Assembly: GCF_004352835.1 (NCBI RefSeq)
Contig: NZ_SJSB01000010.1
Location: forward strand, 84,149-148,148
From: Marinomonas flavescens
GTDB lineage: Bacteria > Pseudomonadota > Gammaproteobacteria > Pseudomonadales > Marinomonadaceae
Direction: 5' to 3'
DNA: 64,000 nucleotides
The notes under the pieces: model-generated
Seen by the model: only the letters and a program-made list of their open reading frames with translations
Database searches by the model: none
Told to the model about the DNA's origin: nothing
Made by a program: the position numbers and the translations under genes
Shown here: positions 19,547 through 28,339 of the stretch, piece after piece
Layout of the letters: every line of letters starts with the position of its first letter
Position numbering within the stretch: position 1 is the first letter of the stretch

Positions 19547-19577
19547 AAACAGGCTGCCGCTTGGCAACAGCCTGTTT
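19547..19577 (-). terminator. Terminator of the coiled-coil lipoprotein gene
   Basis: The 10-bp stem AAACAGGCTG/CAGCCTGTTT lies 15 bp after the stop at 19592. The T-run on the minus strand is short (TTTCATTCT). Confidence 0.75.
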
Positions 19578-19591
19578 AAAAAGAAAGGATG

Positions 19592-21259
19592 TTAACTGTT
19601 TTTACCTTTTCGGTTAATACGACCCACCAAAAATCCGCCCAATAAACCCACTAATATCGCAATACCCCAGTAACCGTACTTATCGAACAAGTCATCATTT
19701 GTCAGAGCAACCGTATCACTGTCTCGATAAACCTGCCTCATGATGCGCTGCCCTTGATAATTCATCTGCTGAGAAACAAACAAATTAAGTTTGGCTTTAG
19801 GACGCTCATTTAAGCCACTTACACGCCAGCGCCATTGCAGCTGACCATCTTTAAGGACCGCTTCCGCTTCACTAGCACTAACCATCTGTATTGCACTGTC
19901 GGTCACCAATTCAGCAACATAGGTTTGCCCAGCCACAGGATTTTCAACCGTTGCCGTAACCAAGATTTCAAAGTTGTTATGCAATGACATCTTATTGGGC
20001 ACTTGCCACTTTACATTGCTCAATCCAGAGTTGATTTGTGACTGTAAGGCATTCACTTCAGCTTGGAACGGGATCAAATTATTTATTTGAGATTCAAGCT
20101 GCATTTGTTGCGATTCACGTCCTTTGGTTTCCGCTTTAATCGCTTCTAATTGTTTTTGGAGCTCGGCTTGTTGTGCTTGCGAACTGGCTAAAGACTTGGC
20201 CAGCATATTCTGATCAGCTAGGCTCGCTTGCAATGCCGACTGACTCCTAGTGAGTTTTCTATTCACTGATGTATTCATCGCACCGAGTGCCGCTAAACGT
20301 TTCGCTAATGCTTGTATTTTTGCTTTATTGTCAGCGCCGGCACTTAGAGAAGTTGTTAGCTCCAACACATCACCTTGATAATCTGCTATCAATGATTTCT
20401 GAGCAGCAATGACGCTTTTGAGTTTAGCAATTTCACTGCGTAATTGATCAGCATCGAGCGCATCCAAACGAACTTGATCAGGGGCGGTTGACGTTCCCTT
20501 TTGTAAAGCATCAATACTGTTACGCTGAGCACCAATCTCTGCTAATAAAGCGCTATTTTGCGCCCTCGCCTTTGCGATTATCTCACCCAACCGTCCATTG
20601 TCTTTTTTAAGAGAGACTAACGACTGCTGGTTGTCCTGATTCTCTTTATTTAAGCTATCGTATTTTTGTTGCAGCAGTCTCTGCTCTTTGCCTAAAGTCT
20701 GGTATTCCTGACTCAAAGCATAATGTGCTGAATCCAATGTTTGAAAACTGTCATTTAAGGAAAGAAACTCTCGACTTGTCTGTTCGCTTGGAATCGTTTT
20801 TGTTATTTTGTTTCTAAGGGCTGTATTTTTGCCTTCTAAACGTTTGATTTGACTAACAAGATGGTCATTTTCTATTTTCAATTCAGCGTACTGAGATTCA
20901 GCACTTTCCCGTAATCGCTTTTCTTTTTCTATGTTAACCAATGATTCAGCATCAGATGGCGACTGACTTAAAGCAGCAATCGACTTATCTTGTGCATCAA
21001 GCGTTTTTTGCAAACTGAGAAGTTGCTCGTTATTTATTACTAATGTCTGTTTAAGAGATTCTATTTTTTGATTATTTTTACCCATTTCCTGAGTGAAAAT
21101 AGCATTTTTTGACATGATTTCAGTGGTGGTTTGGGAAGGTGTTGTTCCCTCTATCAGCTTGGTACCTTGCCCTTGAGAGGAAGTACTGGTCGTCGTAGTG
21201 CATGCTGATACCATCAATCCTAAAGCCAAAGGAATTAAAATGGTGGTGCGCGTTTTCAT
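19592..21259 (-). CDS. Large coiled-coil lipoprotein with a C-terminal membrane helix
   Basis: 555 residues, no recognised family. A lipoprotein signal (LGLMVSAC, lipidated Cys20) is followed by a low-complexity Ser/Thr linker and about 330 residues of heptad-rich coiled coil (about 45-390). A beta-rich region follows (about 400-510, MSLHNNFEILVTATVENPVAG to LNLFVSQQMNYQ), then a hydrophobic helix near 525-548 (YWGIAILVGLLGGFLVGRI) with a positively charged tail. Having both a lipid anchor and a transmembrane helix is unusual. The beta segment resembles an immunoglobulin-like fold by pattern only. Monocistronic. Confidence 0.8.
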   Translation of the reverse strand: MKTRTTILIPLALGLMVSACTTTTSTSSQGQGTKLIEGTTPSQTTTEIMSKNAIFTQEMGKNNQKIESLKQTLVINNEQLLSLQKTLDAQDKSIAALSQSPSDAESLVNIEKEKRLRESAESQYAELKIENDHLVSQIKRLEGKNTALRNKITKTIPSEQTSREFLSLNDSFQTLDSAHYALSQEYQTLGKEQRLLQQKYDSLNKENQDNQQSLVSLKKDNGRLGEIIAKARAQNSALLAEIGAQRNSIDALQKGTSTAPDQVRLDALDADQLRSEIAKLKSVIAAQKSLIADYQGDVLELTTSLSAGADNKAKIQALAKRLAALGAMNTSVNRKLTRSQSALQASLADQNMLAKSLASSQAQQAELQKQLEAIKAETKGRESQQMQLESQINNLIPFQAEVNALQSQINSGLSNVKWQVPNKMSLHNNFEILVTATVENPVAGQTYVAELVTDSAIQMVSASEAEAVLKDGQLQWRWRVSGLNERPKAKLNLFVSQQMNYQGQRIMRQVYRDSDTVALTNDDLFDKYGYWGIAILVGLLGGFLVGRINRKGKNS

Positions 21260-21395
21260 TATCCACTCCTTAACAAACCCAAGGTCAACAATAAGTTAAC
21301 TCACTTATGCCAGAATTTAGACTGAAATGCAAAAAAGGCGTCAAGTTATTGTTTTTATTTCATAGATTTGTTGATTTCAGCATCTAGAGTTGGAT

Positions 21396-21433
21396 AAAAA
21401 AATACCCAAGATCAAAGATCTTGGGTATTTTGG
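21396..21433 (-). terminator. Intrinsic terminator of pepN
   Basis: The 14-bp stem AAAATACCCAAGAT/ATCTTGGGTATTTT is followed on the minus strand by a T-run, about 25 bp after the pepN stop. Confidence 0.92.
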
Positions 21434-21458
21434 AGTGTATTTTTTGACGAATGATTAA

Positions 21459-24092
21459 TTATGCGAGACTTTTAGAAACAACCTCATAAACATCTTTTGA
21501 TAAATCTTGAGCCATAATTCGTTCTAGCTCCGTTTTCATTTTCAGACTTAAGTCAGGTTTCAGTTTTTTCCATCTTGTTAGGGGTGTACACAAACGAGAA
21601 GCTAACTGAGGATTGCGCTTATTCAACACAATAATTTGATCCGCAAGGAAACGATAACCAGAGCCATCTTCCTTATGAAAACCTGAAATACTTTGTCCAA
21701 ACCCGCCCAATACAGAACGTACTTTATTCGGGTTTTTAAGATCAAACGAAGGATGCTCCATTAAGCTTTGCACCAGTGACAATGCATCGTCTCCCTCTTG
21801 AGAAGCGCTCAACATCAACCACTTGTTCACAACTAGTGGCTCATCTTTCCATTGTTCATAGAAAGCGTGCAACATAGCCGCGGCTTTATCATGATTCGAC
21901 TGAACGGCAATTGACAATGCAGAAGACTGATCCGTCATGTTGTCTGCTGTCGTAAATTGCTCATAAATAGCGTCTTGTGCTTTTGTATCTGAAGATTCAG
22001 ACCAATATGATAACGCGATGCTTTTTAATGAACGGCGCGCTATATCTTGTGCCGTAGCCTGGTATTCAGAAGTGATAATATTATTCAGATAAGCTTGAGC
22101 AAAATGTCCTGAAAGAGCATTCGCTATGGTTACTTTTAAGAAATGGCGCGCTTTTTTGATCGCATGTGGATCAATCGTATCAGCCAATTCAGACAAGTAA
22201 GCTTGGCTTGGCAGTGCCAAGATCAAAGCCACCATGGCAGGATCTAATGATTCGTCTTCTAACAAGGCTTTAAAGCCAGTCACAAGTTGAGAGTCTATAG
22301 ACAGCGCCTGCCCTTGTGACGCTTGCTCAATTAACTGGGTTAACTCATTAACAGCCAATTGTTGAGCGGCACTCCAACGATTAAAACCATCCGTATCTGA
22401 TGACATAAGCAGCAATAACTGCTCCGTTGTATAGCCATAGCGTAGCTTAACCGGGGCAGAGAAAGATCGAAGCAAAGATGGAACTGGCTTACTGTTAATA
22501 TTATTAAAGACAAATGTTTGCTCTGACTCTGTCAACAGCAAGGTAACATCATTTGCTACTTCACCATTATATTGCGCTTGTATTTCTTCGCCTTGCTCAT
22601 TCAACAATCCTACTCGGATTGGAATATGCAGAGGCAGCTTTGTTGGCTGCCCCGGTGTCGCTGGCGTTTCTTGCTTAACGGTTAAGGTATAACGATTCTC
22701 TGCGGGAAAATATTCATCAGTAACAGAAACAATTGGTGTGCCTGCTTGCGAATACCAGCGTTTGAATAACGTTAAATCAATGCCAGAAGCATCTTGCATC
22801 GCGGCAACAAAATCATCACAAGTAACCGCTTGACCATCATGACGTTCGAAATACAAATCTGAACCTTTACGGAACAGCTCAGCGCCCAATAAGGTATGAA
22901 TCATGCGAACAATTTCAGCGCCTTTTTCATAGATGGTAAGCGTATAAAAATTAGATATTTCAATAAAAGAAGCCGGTCTTACTGGGTGCGCCATTGGGCC
23001 TGCATCTTCAGCAAATTGTGCTGTTTTTAAGAAGGAGACATCTTCAACACGTTTCACTGTCGCAGAATGCATATCAGCAGAAAAGGTTTGATCACGAAAG
23101 ACCGTAAAACCTTCTTTAAGACTTAATTGAAACCAGTCACGACAAGTAACACGATTGCCTGACCAGTTGTGAAAGTATTCATGGGCAACAATCGCCTCAA
23201 CGCGCAAGAAAGTATCGTCTGTCGTCGTTTTTGGGCTAGCTAACAGACAAGATGAGTTAAAAATATTTAACCCCTTATTCTCCATTGCTCCCATATTAAA
23301 GTCATCAACAGCCACGATCATAAAGATATCAAGATCGTACTCACGCCCGTAGGTTTCTTCGTCCCAGCGCATTGAGCGTTTCAGGGCTTCCATTGCGTAA
23401 TCTACTTTATCGATATTATGCGATTCAGTGAATATTTGCAGCTTAACGTCGCGCTTGCTCTGTGTTGTAAAAATATCATTTTTAACCGCAAGATCACCTG
23501 CGACCAACGCAAACAGATAAGCGGGTTTTGGGAAAGGGTCATGCCAAACAACAACCGTTTTACCTTCATCCGTTTTACCACGTTCAATCTCATTACCATT
23601 AGACAACATCACAGGATAACGAGATTCATCAGCAATAATAGTCGTTGTAAAAATCGACATCACATCAGGGCGATCTAGGTAGTACGTAATATGGCGAAAA
23701 CCTTCCGCTTCACACTGAGTACAGAACATTGACGAAGAGCGATACAAGCCTTCTAAACGCGTATTATTTTGCGGCTCAATCAAGGTTTCGCACGTCAAGA
23801 TAAACGTGTCTGCTGTCGCGGTAATAATCAATTTATCATCAATTAATTGGTATTCTTCAGGAGGTAATGCATAGCCATCCATCGCGATACCAATCAATTT
23901 AACATCTTCGCCACCATCCAAAACTAGTGGTGCCGTGGATTTTCCGTCTAAAGGATTACGGCGCATATGCAACCTAGACGTTACTACCGTTGTGGCTTCA
24001 TCAAGATCAAAAGTCAGTTCAGTTTTGTCGATGAGAAATGGAGGAACTTTATAATCTTTTAGATATATTGCTGAGGGCTGACTCTCTTTCAT
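21459..24092 (-). CDS. pepN: Aminopeptidase N
   Basis: An 877-residue M1-family zinc metalloaminopeptidase, close to the E. coli PepN length (870). The substrate-anchoring GAMEN motif is at 268-272, and the zinc site is HEYFH (His304, His308) with the third ligand Glu327 in LSLKEGFTVFRD. It is cytoplasmic and removes N-terminal residues from peptides. The start has AGGAGAGAA upstream. It is followed in the direction of transcription only by a terminator. Confidence 0.97.
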   Translation of the reverse strand: MKESQPSAIYLKDYKVPPFLIDKTELTFDLDEATTVVTSRLHMRRNPLDGKSTAPLVLDGGEDVKLIGIAMDGYALPPEEYQLIDDKLIITATADTFILTCETLIEPQNNTRLEGLYRSSSMFCTQCEAEGFRHITYYLDRPDVMSIFTTTIIADESRYPVMLSNGNEIERGKTDEGKTVVVWHDPFPKPAYLFALVAGDLAVKNDIFTTQSKRDVKLQIFTESHNIDKVDYAMEALKRSMRWDEETYGREYDLDIFMIVAVDDFNMGAMENKGLNIFNSSCLLASPKTTTDDTFLRVEAIVAHEYFHNWSGNRVTCRDWFQLSLKEGFTVFRDQTFSADMHSATVKRVEDVSFLKTAQFAEDAGPMAHPVRPASFIEISNFYTLTIYEKGAEIVRMIHTLLGAELFRKGSDLYFERHDGQAVTCDDFVAAMQDASGIDLTLFKRWYSQAGTPIVSVTDEYFPAENRYTLTVKQETPATPGQPTKLPLHIPIRVGLLNEQGEEIQAQYNGEVANDVTLLLTESEQTFVFNNINSKPVPSLLRSFSAPVKLRYGYTTEQLLLLMSSDTDGFNRWSAAQQLAVNELTQLIEQASQGQALSIDSQLVTGFKALLEDESLDPAMVALILALPSQAYLSELADTIDPHAIKKARHFLKVTIANALSGHFAQAYLNNIITSEYQATAQDIARRSLKSIALSYWSESSDTKAQDAIYEQFTTADNMTDQSSALSIAVQSNHDKAAAMLHAFYEQWKDEPLVVNKWLMLSASQEGDDALSLVQSLMEHPSFDLKNPNKVRSVLGGFGQSISGFHKEDGSGYRFLADQIIVLNKRNPQLASRLCTPLTRWKKLKPDLSLKMKTELERIMAQDLSKDVYEVVSKSLA

Positions 24093-24102
24093 GTGTTCTC
24101 TC

Positions 24103-24927
24103 CTAAAATGTTAGTGATGCTTGATAGCCTGTGTATTTGCGGATATTAATCACGCCCGTATCAAGCATCCAGTATTGCCCTTTTATGCCCATTAACACCC
24201 CTTCTATCTCTGGTGTTTTTTCGGCATTCAGGCTGGTTATTTTGGTTGGATATTCTAAAACTGGATAAACAAATTCGTGGGTTTCATTTTCATCAGAAAG
24301 ATCAATAATTGACTGCAAACCAAATTCATTCTGTAAGGAATCTAGTCCATCGTAGAGCAAACCAATTAGCCTTTCTTGTTCATACTCAAGGTTTAGCTCA
24401 ACCGGAGTGCCTTTAAGCATATTGCGCCAATTTGTTTTATCAGCGACTTGGTCTTTAAACAAGGTCTCAACCAGACCAGACATTCGTCGAGTAGAAACTC
24501 TGAACAACGCCCTAGCCTGAGTGGCACCTTGATCAATCCACCTTGTTGGCAATTGATCACCACGAGTAATGCCCACTTTTAGCCCAGATGAATTGGCCAG
24601 ATAAACGTAGTGGTCTTGCATGCAATACTTTTCTGCCCATTCGGGTTCACGGCAAGTACCTAAGTGAAAATGACATTTCTCTGGACTCATCATGCACGAA
24701 TCACAGGCCGCCAGTTTTTTGAAACAAGGAAAGCAAAAACCCTGGCTAAAAGACTTATTGGTTACGCGTCCACAGTTAACGCAATTAATCGCACCTTTAA
24801 AATGCAGCGCTACTTTTTTCCCAATAAGCTCATTAACGTTAACGCTATTGTCACCCAAGGTTAAAACATATTGAACCTTGCCATTTTCTGCAGACACAGA
24901 CATTTTTTTCAAATTACCAGATAGCAT
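24103..24927 (-). CDS. DUF2797 protein with zinc ribbons and a GIY-YIG-like core
   Basis: 274 residues of the DUF2797 family. Cysteine-rich N-terminal ribbons (INCVNCGRVTNKSFSQGFC, FPCFKKLAACDSC, HFHLGTCREPEW, residues about 48-95) precede a region resembling a GIY-YIG nuclease fold (VYLANSSGLKVGITRGDQLP, about 107-126, then RWIDQGATQA). The biochemical function is unknown. Its ATG overlaps the stop of yeaC (TAATG), so the two are translationally coupled. Confidence 0.85.
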   Translation of the reverse strand: MLSGNLKKMSVSAENGKVQYVLTLGDNSVNVNELIGKKVALHFKGAINCVNCGRVTNKSFSQGFCFPCFKKLAACDSCMMSPEKCHFHLGTCREPEWAEKYCMQDHYVYLANSSGLKVGITRGDQLPTRWIDQGATQARALFRVSTRRMSGLVETLFKDQVADKTNWRNMLKGTPVELNLEYEQERLIGLLYDGLDSLQNEFGLQSIIDLSDENETHEFVYPVLEYPTKITSLNAEKTPEIEGVLMGIKGQYWMLDTGVINIRKYTGYQASLTF

Positions 24928-25208
24928 TACACTTTTCCTTTAGGCGCGTCATTTACCCATTTAATACTATCTACTTTGTCCTTATTGTCTTCTTCAAACT
25001 TAGTTTGCTTACTACCACGATCAATGTAGCCAACTCGGCTTTCTTCAGGCTTATTATTGTGGTCATACGTAATAACAGCCTGTAAGCAAAGCTCTGTTTG
25101 CTCTTTGGTGAGACGAACACCATTTGGCCATTTACCAAGCTCAACGGCTTGTTTTAAGCTGACGTAAACTTCCGGCGACATATTGTCGATCATTTCTTTA
25201 AAATTCAT
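24927..25208 (-). CDS. yeaC: YeaC family protein (DUF1315)
   Basis: A 93-residue soluble protein matching E. coli YeaC. The N-terminal half contains MSPEVYVSLKQAVELGKWPN (about 10-29) and GVRLTKEQTELCLQAVI; the C-terminal tail is charged and variable. Function unknown. It is the first gene of a coupled pair with the DUF2797 protein. Confidence 0.88.
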   Translation of the reverse strand: MNFKEMIDNMSPEVYVSLKQAVELGKWPNGVRLTKEQTELCLQAVITYDHNNKPEESRVGYIDRGSKQTKFEEDNKDKVDSIKWVNDAPKGKV

Positions 25209-25245
25209 GAAATACTCTCATCTAACGCTGCTCACTAAGCAGCGT

Positions 25246-26127
25246 TTAAACTTTTCTAAGTGAATATAATTTTGTTATAAACCAATAAACAATCCCTAAA
25301 GCCAACCCTGAAATCAAACCTATGCTATGAGCCGTATTCGCAATACTTCCCAAGCCAATCATTTCAGTGAGCGGGGTATAACCAATTGCGAGCCATACCA
25401 TAAAGAAGATCATTAAAGGCTTATGAATAATGACTGGCCAACTACGATTCACCATGGGCATAAACCACGCAAAACCGATCAATCCATAAACAACGCCTGA
25501 TAAACCACCAAATAGAGGATTAGGTGATATTTCAAATTGAAGAATATTACTAGCGACAGCAATAATCAAAACGCCAAGCAACCAGAAAAACGAGCCTATA
25601 ATTTTTTCTAAACGGCGACCAACATCCCAAACCCATAAGGCATTGAAAGCAATGTGCATAACACTAAAATGCAACAACGCAGGTGAAATAAGACGCCAAT
25701 ATTCACCCTGAGAAATAACCTCAGACAAAGGAAAAAAGCGTATTTGATTACCAATGACTGTCAATGGGCTAATAGTAAAATAGCTGACCGTCGTTAAATC
25801 TGAGCCTAACTGCGTAATGATCGCGACGATCACTGCGGCTAAAATAACGAAGAAAGTCGCCGGCGCATCACGAAGTTGATTGATCAGACTACTGGAGTTG
25901 CTAGAAGACCTAGGATCTCGGTTTCTTTTAACACTAGAAAGTGAAGCTGGGTCATGTTTCCAGATTTGAATCAATTGCAAAACAGCATCTTGGTACGATG
26001 GGTCAGGTACCCAAAGTTCTTTATGGGCACCTTTAACAATAATTTGATGAGATATTTTCAATCTCCACAAAGTCTCGCTAAGAAGCGCTGGATCATCACT
26101 TGTATCGAATTGATAAACTAAATACAT
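25246..26127 (-). CDS. glpG: Rhomboid intramembrane serine protease GlpG
   Basis: 293 residues: a small cytoplasmic N-terminal domain typical of GlpG (about 1-75) followed by six membrane helices. The catalytic serine is in FGGLSGVVYGLIGFAW (about 205-220) and the histidine in NTAHSIGLISGLALGI (about 264-279). It cleaves transmembrane segments within the inner membrane. There is no glpE or glpR neighbour as in enterobacteria; here it follows nadK in the direction of transcription with a 52-bp gap. Confidence 0.95.
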   Translation of the reverse strand: MYLVYQFDTSDDPALLSETLWRLKISHQIIVKGAHKELWVPDPSYQDAVLQLIQIWKHDPASLSSVKRNRDPRSSSNSSSLINQLRDAPATFFVILAAVIVAIITQLGSDLTTVSYFTISPLTVIGNQIRFFPLSEVISQGEYWRLISPALLHFSVMHIAFNALWVWDVGRRLEKIIGSFFWLLGVLIIAVASNILQFEISPNPLFGGLSGVVYGLIGFAWFMPMVNRSWPVIIHKPLMIFFMVWLAIGYTPLTEMIGLGSIANTAHSIGLISGLALGIVYWFITKLYSLRKV

Positions 26128-26179
26128 AATTTAAGTCAAACACCTCTTCGCAGATCTACTTCAGACAAGAACGCGCTAT

Positions 26180-27061
26180 TTACGCTCGATAGCTACTTTG
26201 CCATCCTAATTTGTCACGACACACGTTATAAAAATCATGATTTTTAGGGTGTATCAATCGAATGTTCCCAGCCTTTTTGGTGATATGGATTTCATCACCC
26301 GGTGCTGCCGTTATATTCAATTGTCCATCGCAACTAACGCTTGGATAAGTAAGATTAGACTCACAGACCACAATACGAATTCTCGCATTAGCATCAATCA
26401 CAATCGGCCGATTACTTAATGTATGAGGGTGCATTGGCACTAAAACAAGCGCATCAAGCTTTGGTAGCATGATTGGTCCACCAGCGGATAGCGCATAAGC
26501 AGTCGATCCTGTTGGGGTGGCGACAATCAAACCATCTGATTTCTGATTCATCACAAATTGATCATCAATAAACAGATCAAATCGTATCATTCGAGCAGAC
26601 TTGCCAGGATGGAGAACCAAATCATTCAGCGCAATGCCTTCACCACTAGGGCGGTTTTTACGTTTTATTTTTGCTTCAATCATAAAACGCTTTTCTTCGA
26701 AGTATTCACCACGAAAAATAGGCTCTAACTCCTCTCTGAACGCATGAGGAGAAATATCCGTTAAAAACCCAAGCGTCCCGCGGTTTATACCAATCACAGG
26801 AACATCATAATTACTAATCGCTCTGGCGGCGCCCAAAAAACTGCCATCGCCACCAACAACCATCACCAAATCACAGTGATTGCCTAACTCTTTCAATGGC
26901 GACGAATCTACTTTGACACCTGGTAGCATGGTCGCCAAATCGGTTTCCAATACAGGCTCTGAACCTTTTTCTTGAAGATACTCCATCAGTTTCTTAACCG
27001 TATCAAGAATCTGAGGTTTATCTAATCGAGCAATTATTCCAACACGTCTAAAAAGACTCAT
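26180..27061 (-). CDS. nadK: NAD kinase
   Basis: A 293-residue, normal-length enzyme phosphorylating NAD to NADP. The motifs GGDGSFLGAAR (about 70-80), INRGTLGFLTDI, ALNDLVLHPG and TPTGSTAYALSAGGPI (about 182-197) are complete. The start ATG 27061 gives MSLFRRVGIIARL, the usual N-terminus. Confidence 0.97.
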   Translation of the reverse strand: MSLFRRVGIIARLDKPQILDTVKKLMEYLQEKGSEPVLETDLATMLPGVKVDSSPLKELGNHCDLVMVVGGDGSFLGAARAISNYDVPVIGINRGTLGFLTDISPHAFREELEPIFRGEYFEEKRFMIEAKIKRKNRPSGEGIALNDLVLHPGKSARMIRFDLFIDDQFVMNQKSDGLIVATPTGSTAYALSAGGPIMLPKLDALVLVPMHPHTLSNRPIVIDANARIRIVVCESNLTYPSVSCDGQLNITAAPGDEIHITKKAGNIRLIHPKNHDFYNVCRDKLGWQSSYRA

Positions 27062-27178
27062 GTGTCACTCTCTTTCCGTCGGTCTAAGTAATGGTATGCA
27101 ACTCAGCGAGCGATTTTGTATCGCTTTTATTATAAAAGAACATTCAACTAAGCGCGGCGCCACTTTAACATGAAGGGC

Positions 27179-28132
27179 TTACTTATCGCCATCAACTGAA
27201 GAGTCGATAAATGGATTAACATTAGGAAGATACCCTCTCCAGCCTTGTAAGCCTCCGGTGTGAATAAATAAGGTACGCCTATGAGGCCACTCTCCTCGAT
27301 GGATTTTTTGCATGACTAAAAACAACGCTTTACTCGTATAAACAGGATCAAGTAACTGCTTTGGATTTAACTCAGCGAACGCCCCTAAAAATGCCAATAA
27401 CGCCTTGCTTTGCTTGGCGTAGCCGCCCTCATGAGCATCACAATGGAACGTCATTTTATGTTTTAATTCATCTATAGTTGTATGGGCTTGAGGTAATGAT
27501 TCGGCTAACGCTAAAATTTCATCAGACTGTGATTCTGCGCCTTTAAGCGCACTAACCACATGAAGGTAGGGTAGATTATCATAGGCCAACAAACCTGAAG
27601 CCGTTGTTCCAGTCCCTGCGGACACGACCCAAGCATCATATTCATCACCTAAATAGTCTATATCTGCCGCCCAATCTTGACACCCCCTAGCACCCAATTG
27701 CCCACCGCCTCCTTCTGGTATCCAATAGACATTTGGATAAAGGCGATTAATTTGAGCCACCATATTGGAATTTTCAGCAAGTCGGTAGTCTTTACGAGAA
27801 CACGGCCATAGCTCAATCCCTGCGTTAGCGACATCAATCAGTGTCGGCGTCAATGTTGGATGAAGCTCGCCGCGAACAATGGCAATGCCTTTAAACTCGG
27901 TTTCAGCCAATATCGCTGAAAAAGCATGCAGATGGTTTGAAAACGGCCCGCCGAAAGTAGCAATGTATTGGGCGTTAACACGTTTGGCTTCAAGTAAATG
28001 GTATTTAAGTTTATGCCACTTATTACCTGGTGCCTGTGGATGCTCAAGATCACCGCGATAAATAAATAACTCACAAGGGTGAGCATTATTCTGAAAGGAT
28101 TCTGGCACATATAATGATTGGATAACGGACAA
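27179..28132 (-). CDS. PLP-dependent D-cysteine desulfhydrase / ACC deaminase family protein
   Basis: About 317 residues of the fold-II PLP family that includes D-cysteine desulfhydrase and ACC deaminase. The PLP lysine motif is APGNKWHKLKYHLLEA, and the substrate-loop motif FGGPFSNHLHA and a glycine-rich VSAGTGTTASGLLAY phosphate site are clear. The start is uncertain: the first ATG (28165) lies within the 5' arm of a strong terminator hairpin and lacks a ribosome site. TTG 28132 gives a family-like N-terminus (SVIQSLYVP), with GAGG of the hairpin's 3' arm as Shine-Dalgarno. Substrate not predictable. Confidence 0.8.
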   Translation of the reverse strand: MSVIQSLYVPESFQNNAHPCELFIYRGDLEHPQAPGNKWHKLKYHLLEAKRVNAQYIATFGGPFSNHLHAFSAILAETEFKGIAIVRGELHPTLTPTLIDVANAGIELWPCSRKDYRLAENSNMVAQINRLYPNVYWIPEGGGGQLGARGCQDWAADIDYLGDEYDAWVVSAGTGTTASGLLAYDNLPYLHVVSALKGAESQSDEILALAESLPQAHTTIDELKHKMTFHCDAHEGGYAKQSKALLAFLGAFAELNPKQLLDPVYTSKALFLVMQKIHRGEWPHRRTLFIHTGGLQGWRGYLPNVNPFIDSSVDGDK

Positions 28133-28162
28133 AAAAAAGCCTCGGCTAAAAGTAGTCGAGGC
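28131..28162 (-). terminator. Strong intrinsic terminator at the 5' end of the PLP gene
   Basis: On the minus strand the 10-bp stem GCCTCGACTA/TAGCCGAGGC (one wobble, 4-nt loop) is followed by T8. No gene ends here: the next gene upstream (28340) is divergent. It therefore ends a short leader or small RNA of about 145 nt, if transcription starts at the AT-rich -10-like TAATAT at 28281-28286. Confidence 0.8.
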
Positions 28163-28339
28163 CATAATATCACAAGCTGAAGTAAGTAAAATAAGGGAAA
28201 CTCAATCAAGTCTTGCATAGCGCATATACGACTCACTCGGTGTCCGTTAGTTCAATGTATTTTTCATCAGGTAAATCACTATATTATCTTTTTTTTTGTT
28301 AAAATATTTGCAGCCATTATTTGCAGAGAATGAAACACC

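Noticed and set aside
27850..28236. 128-codon minus-strand ORF overlapping the 5' half of the PLP-enzyme gene
   Set aside because: It lies in another frame of a clear coding gene, crosses the terminator hairpin and has no protein-like pattern after the first residues.
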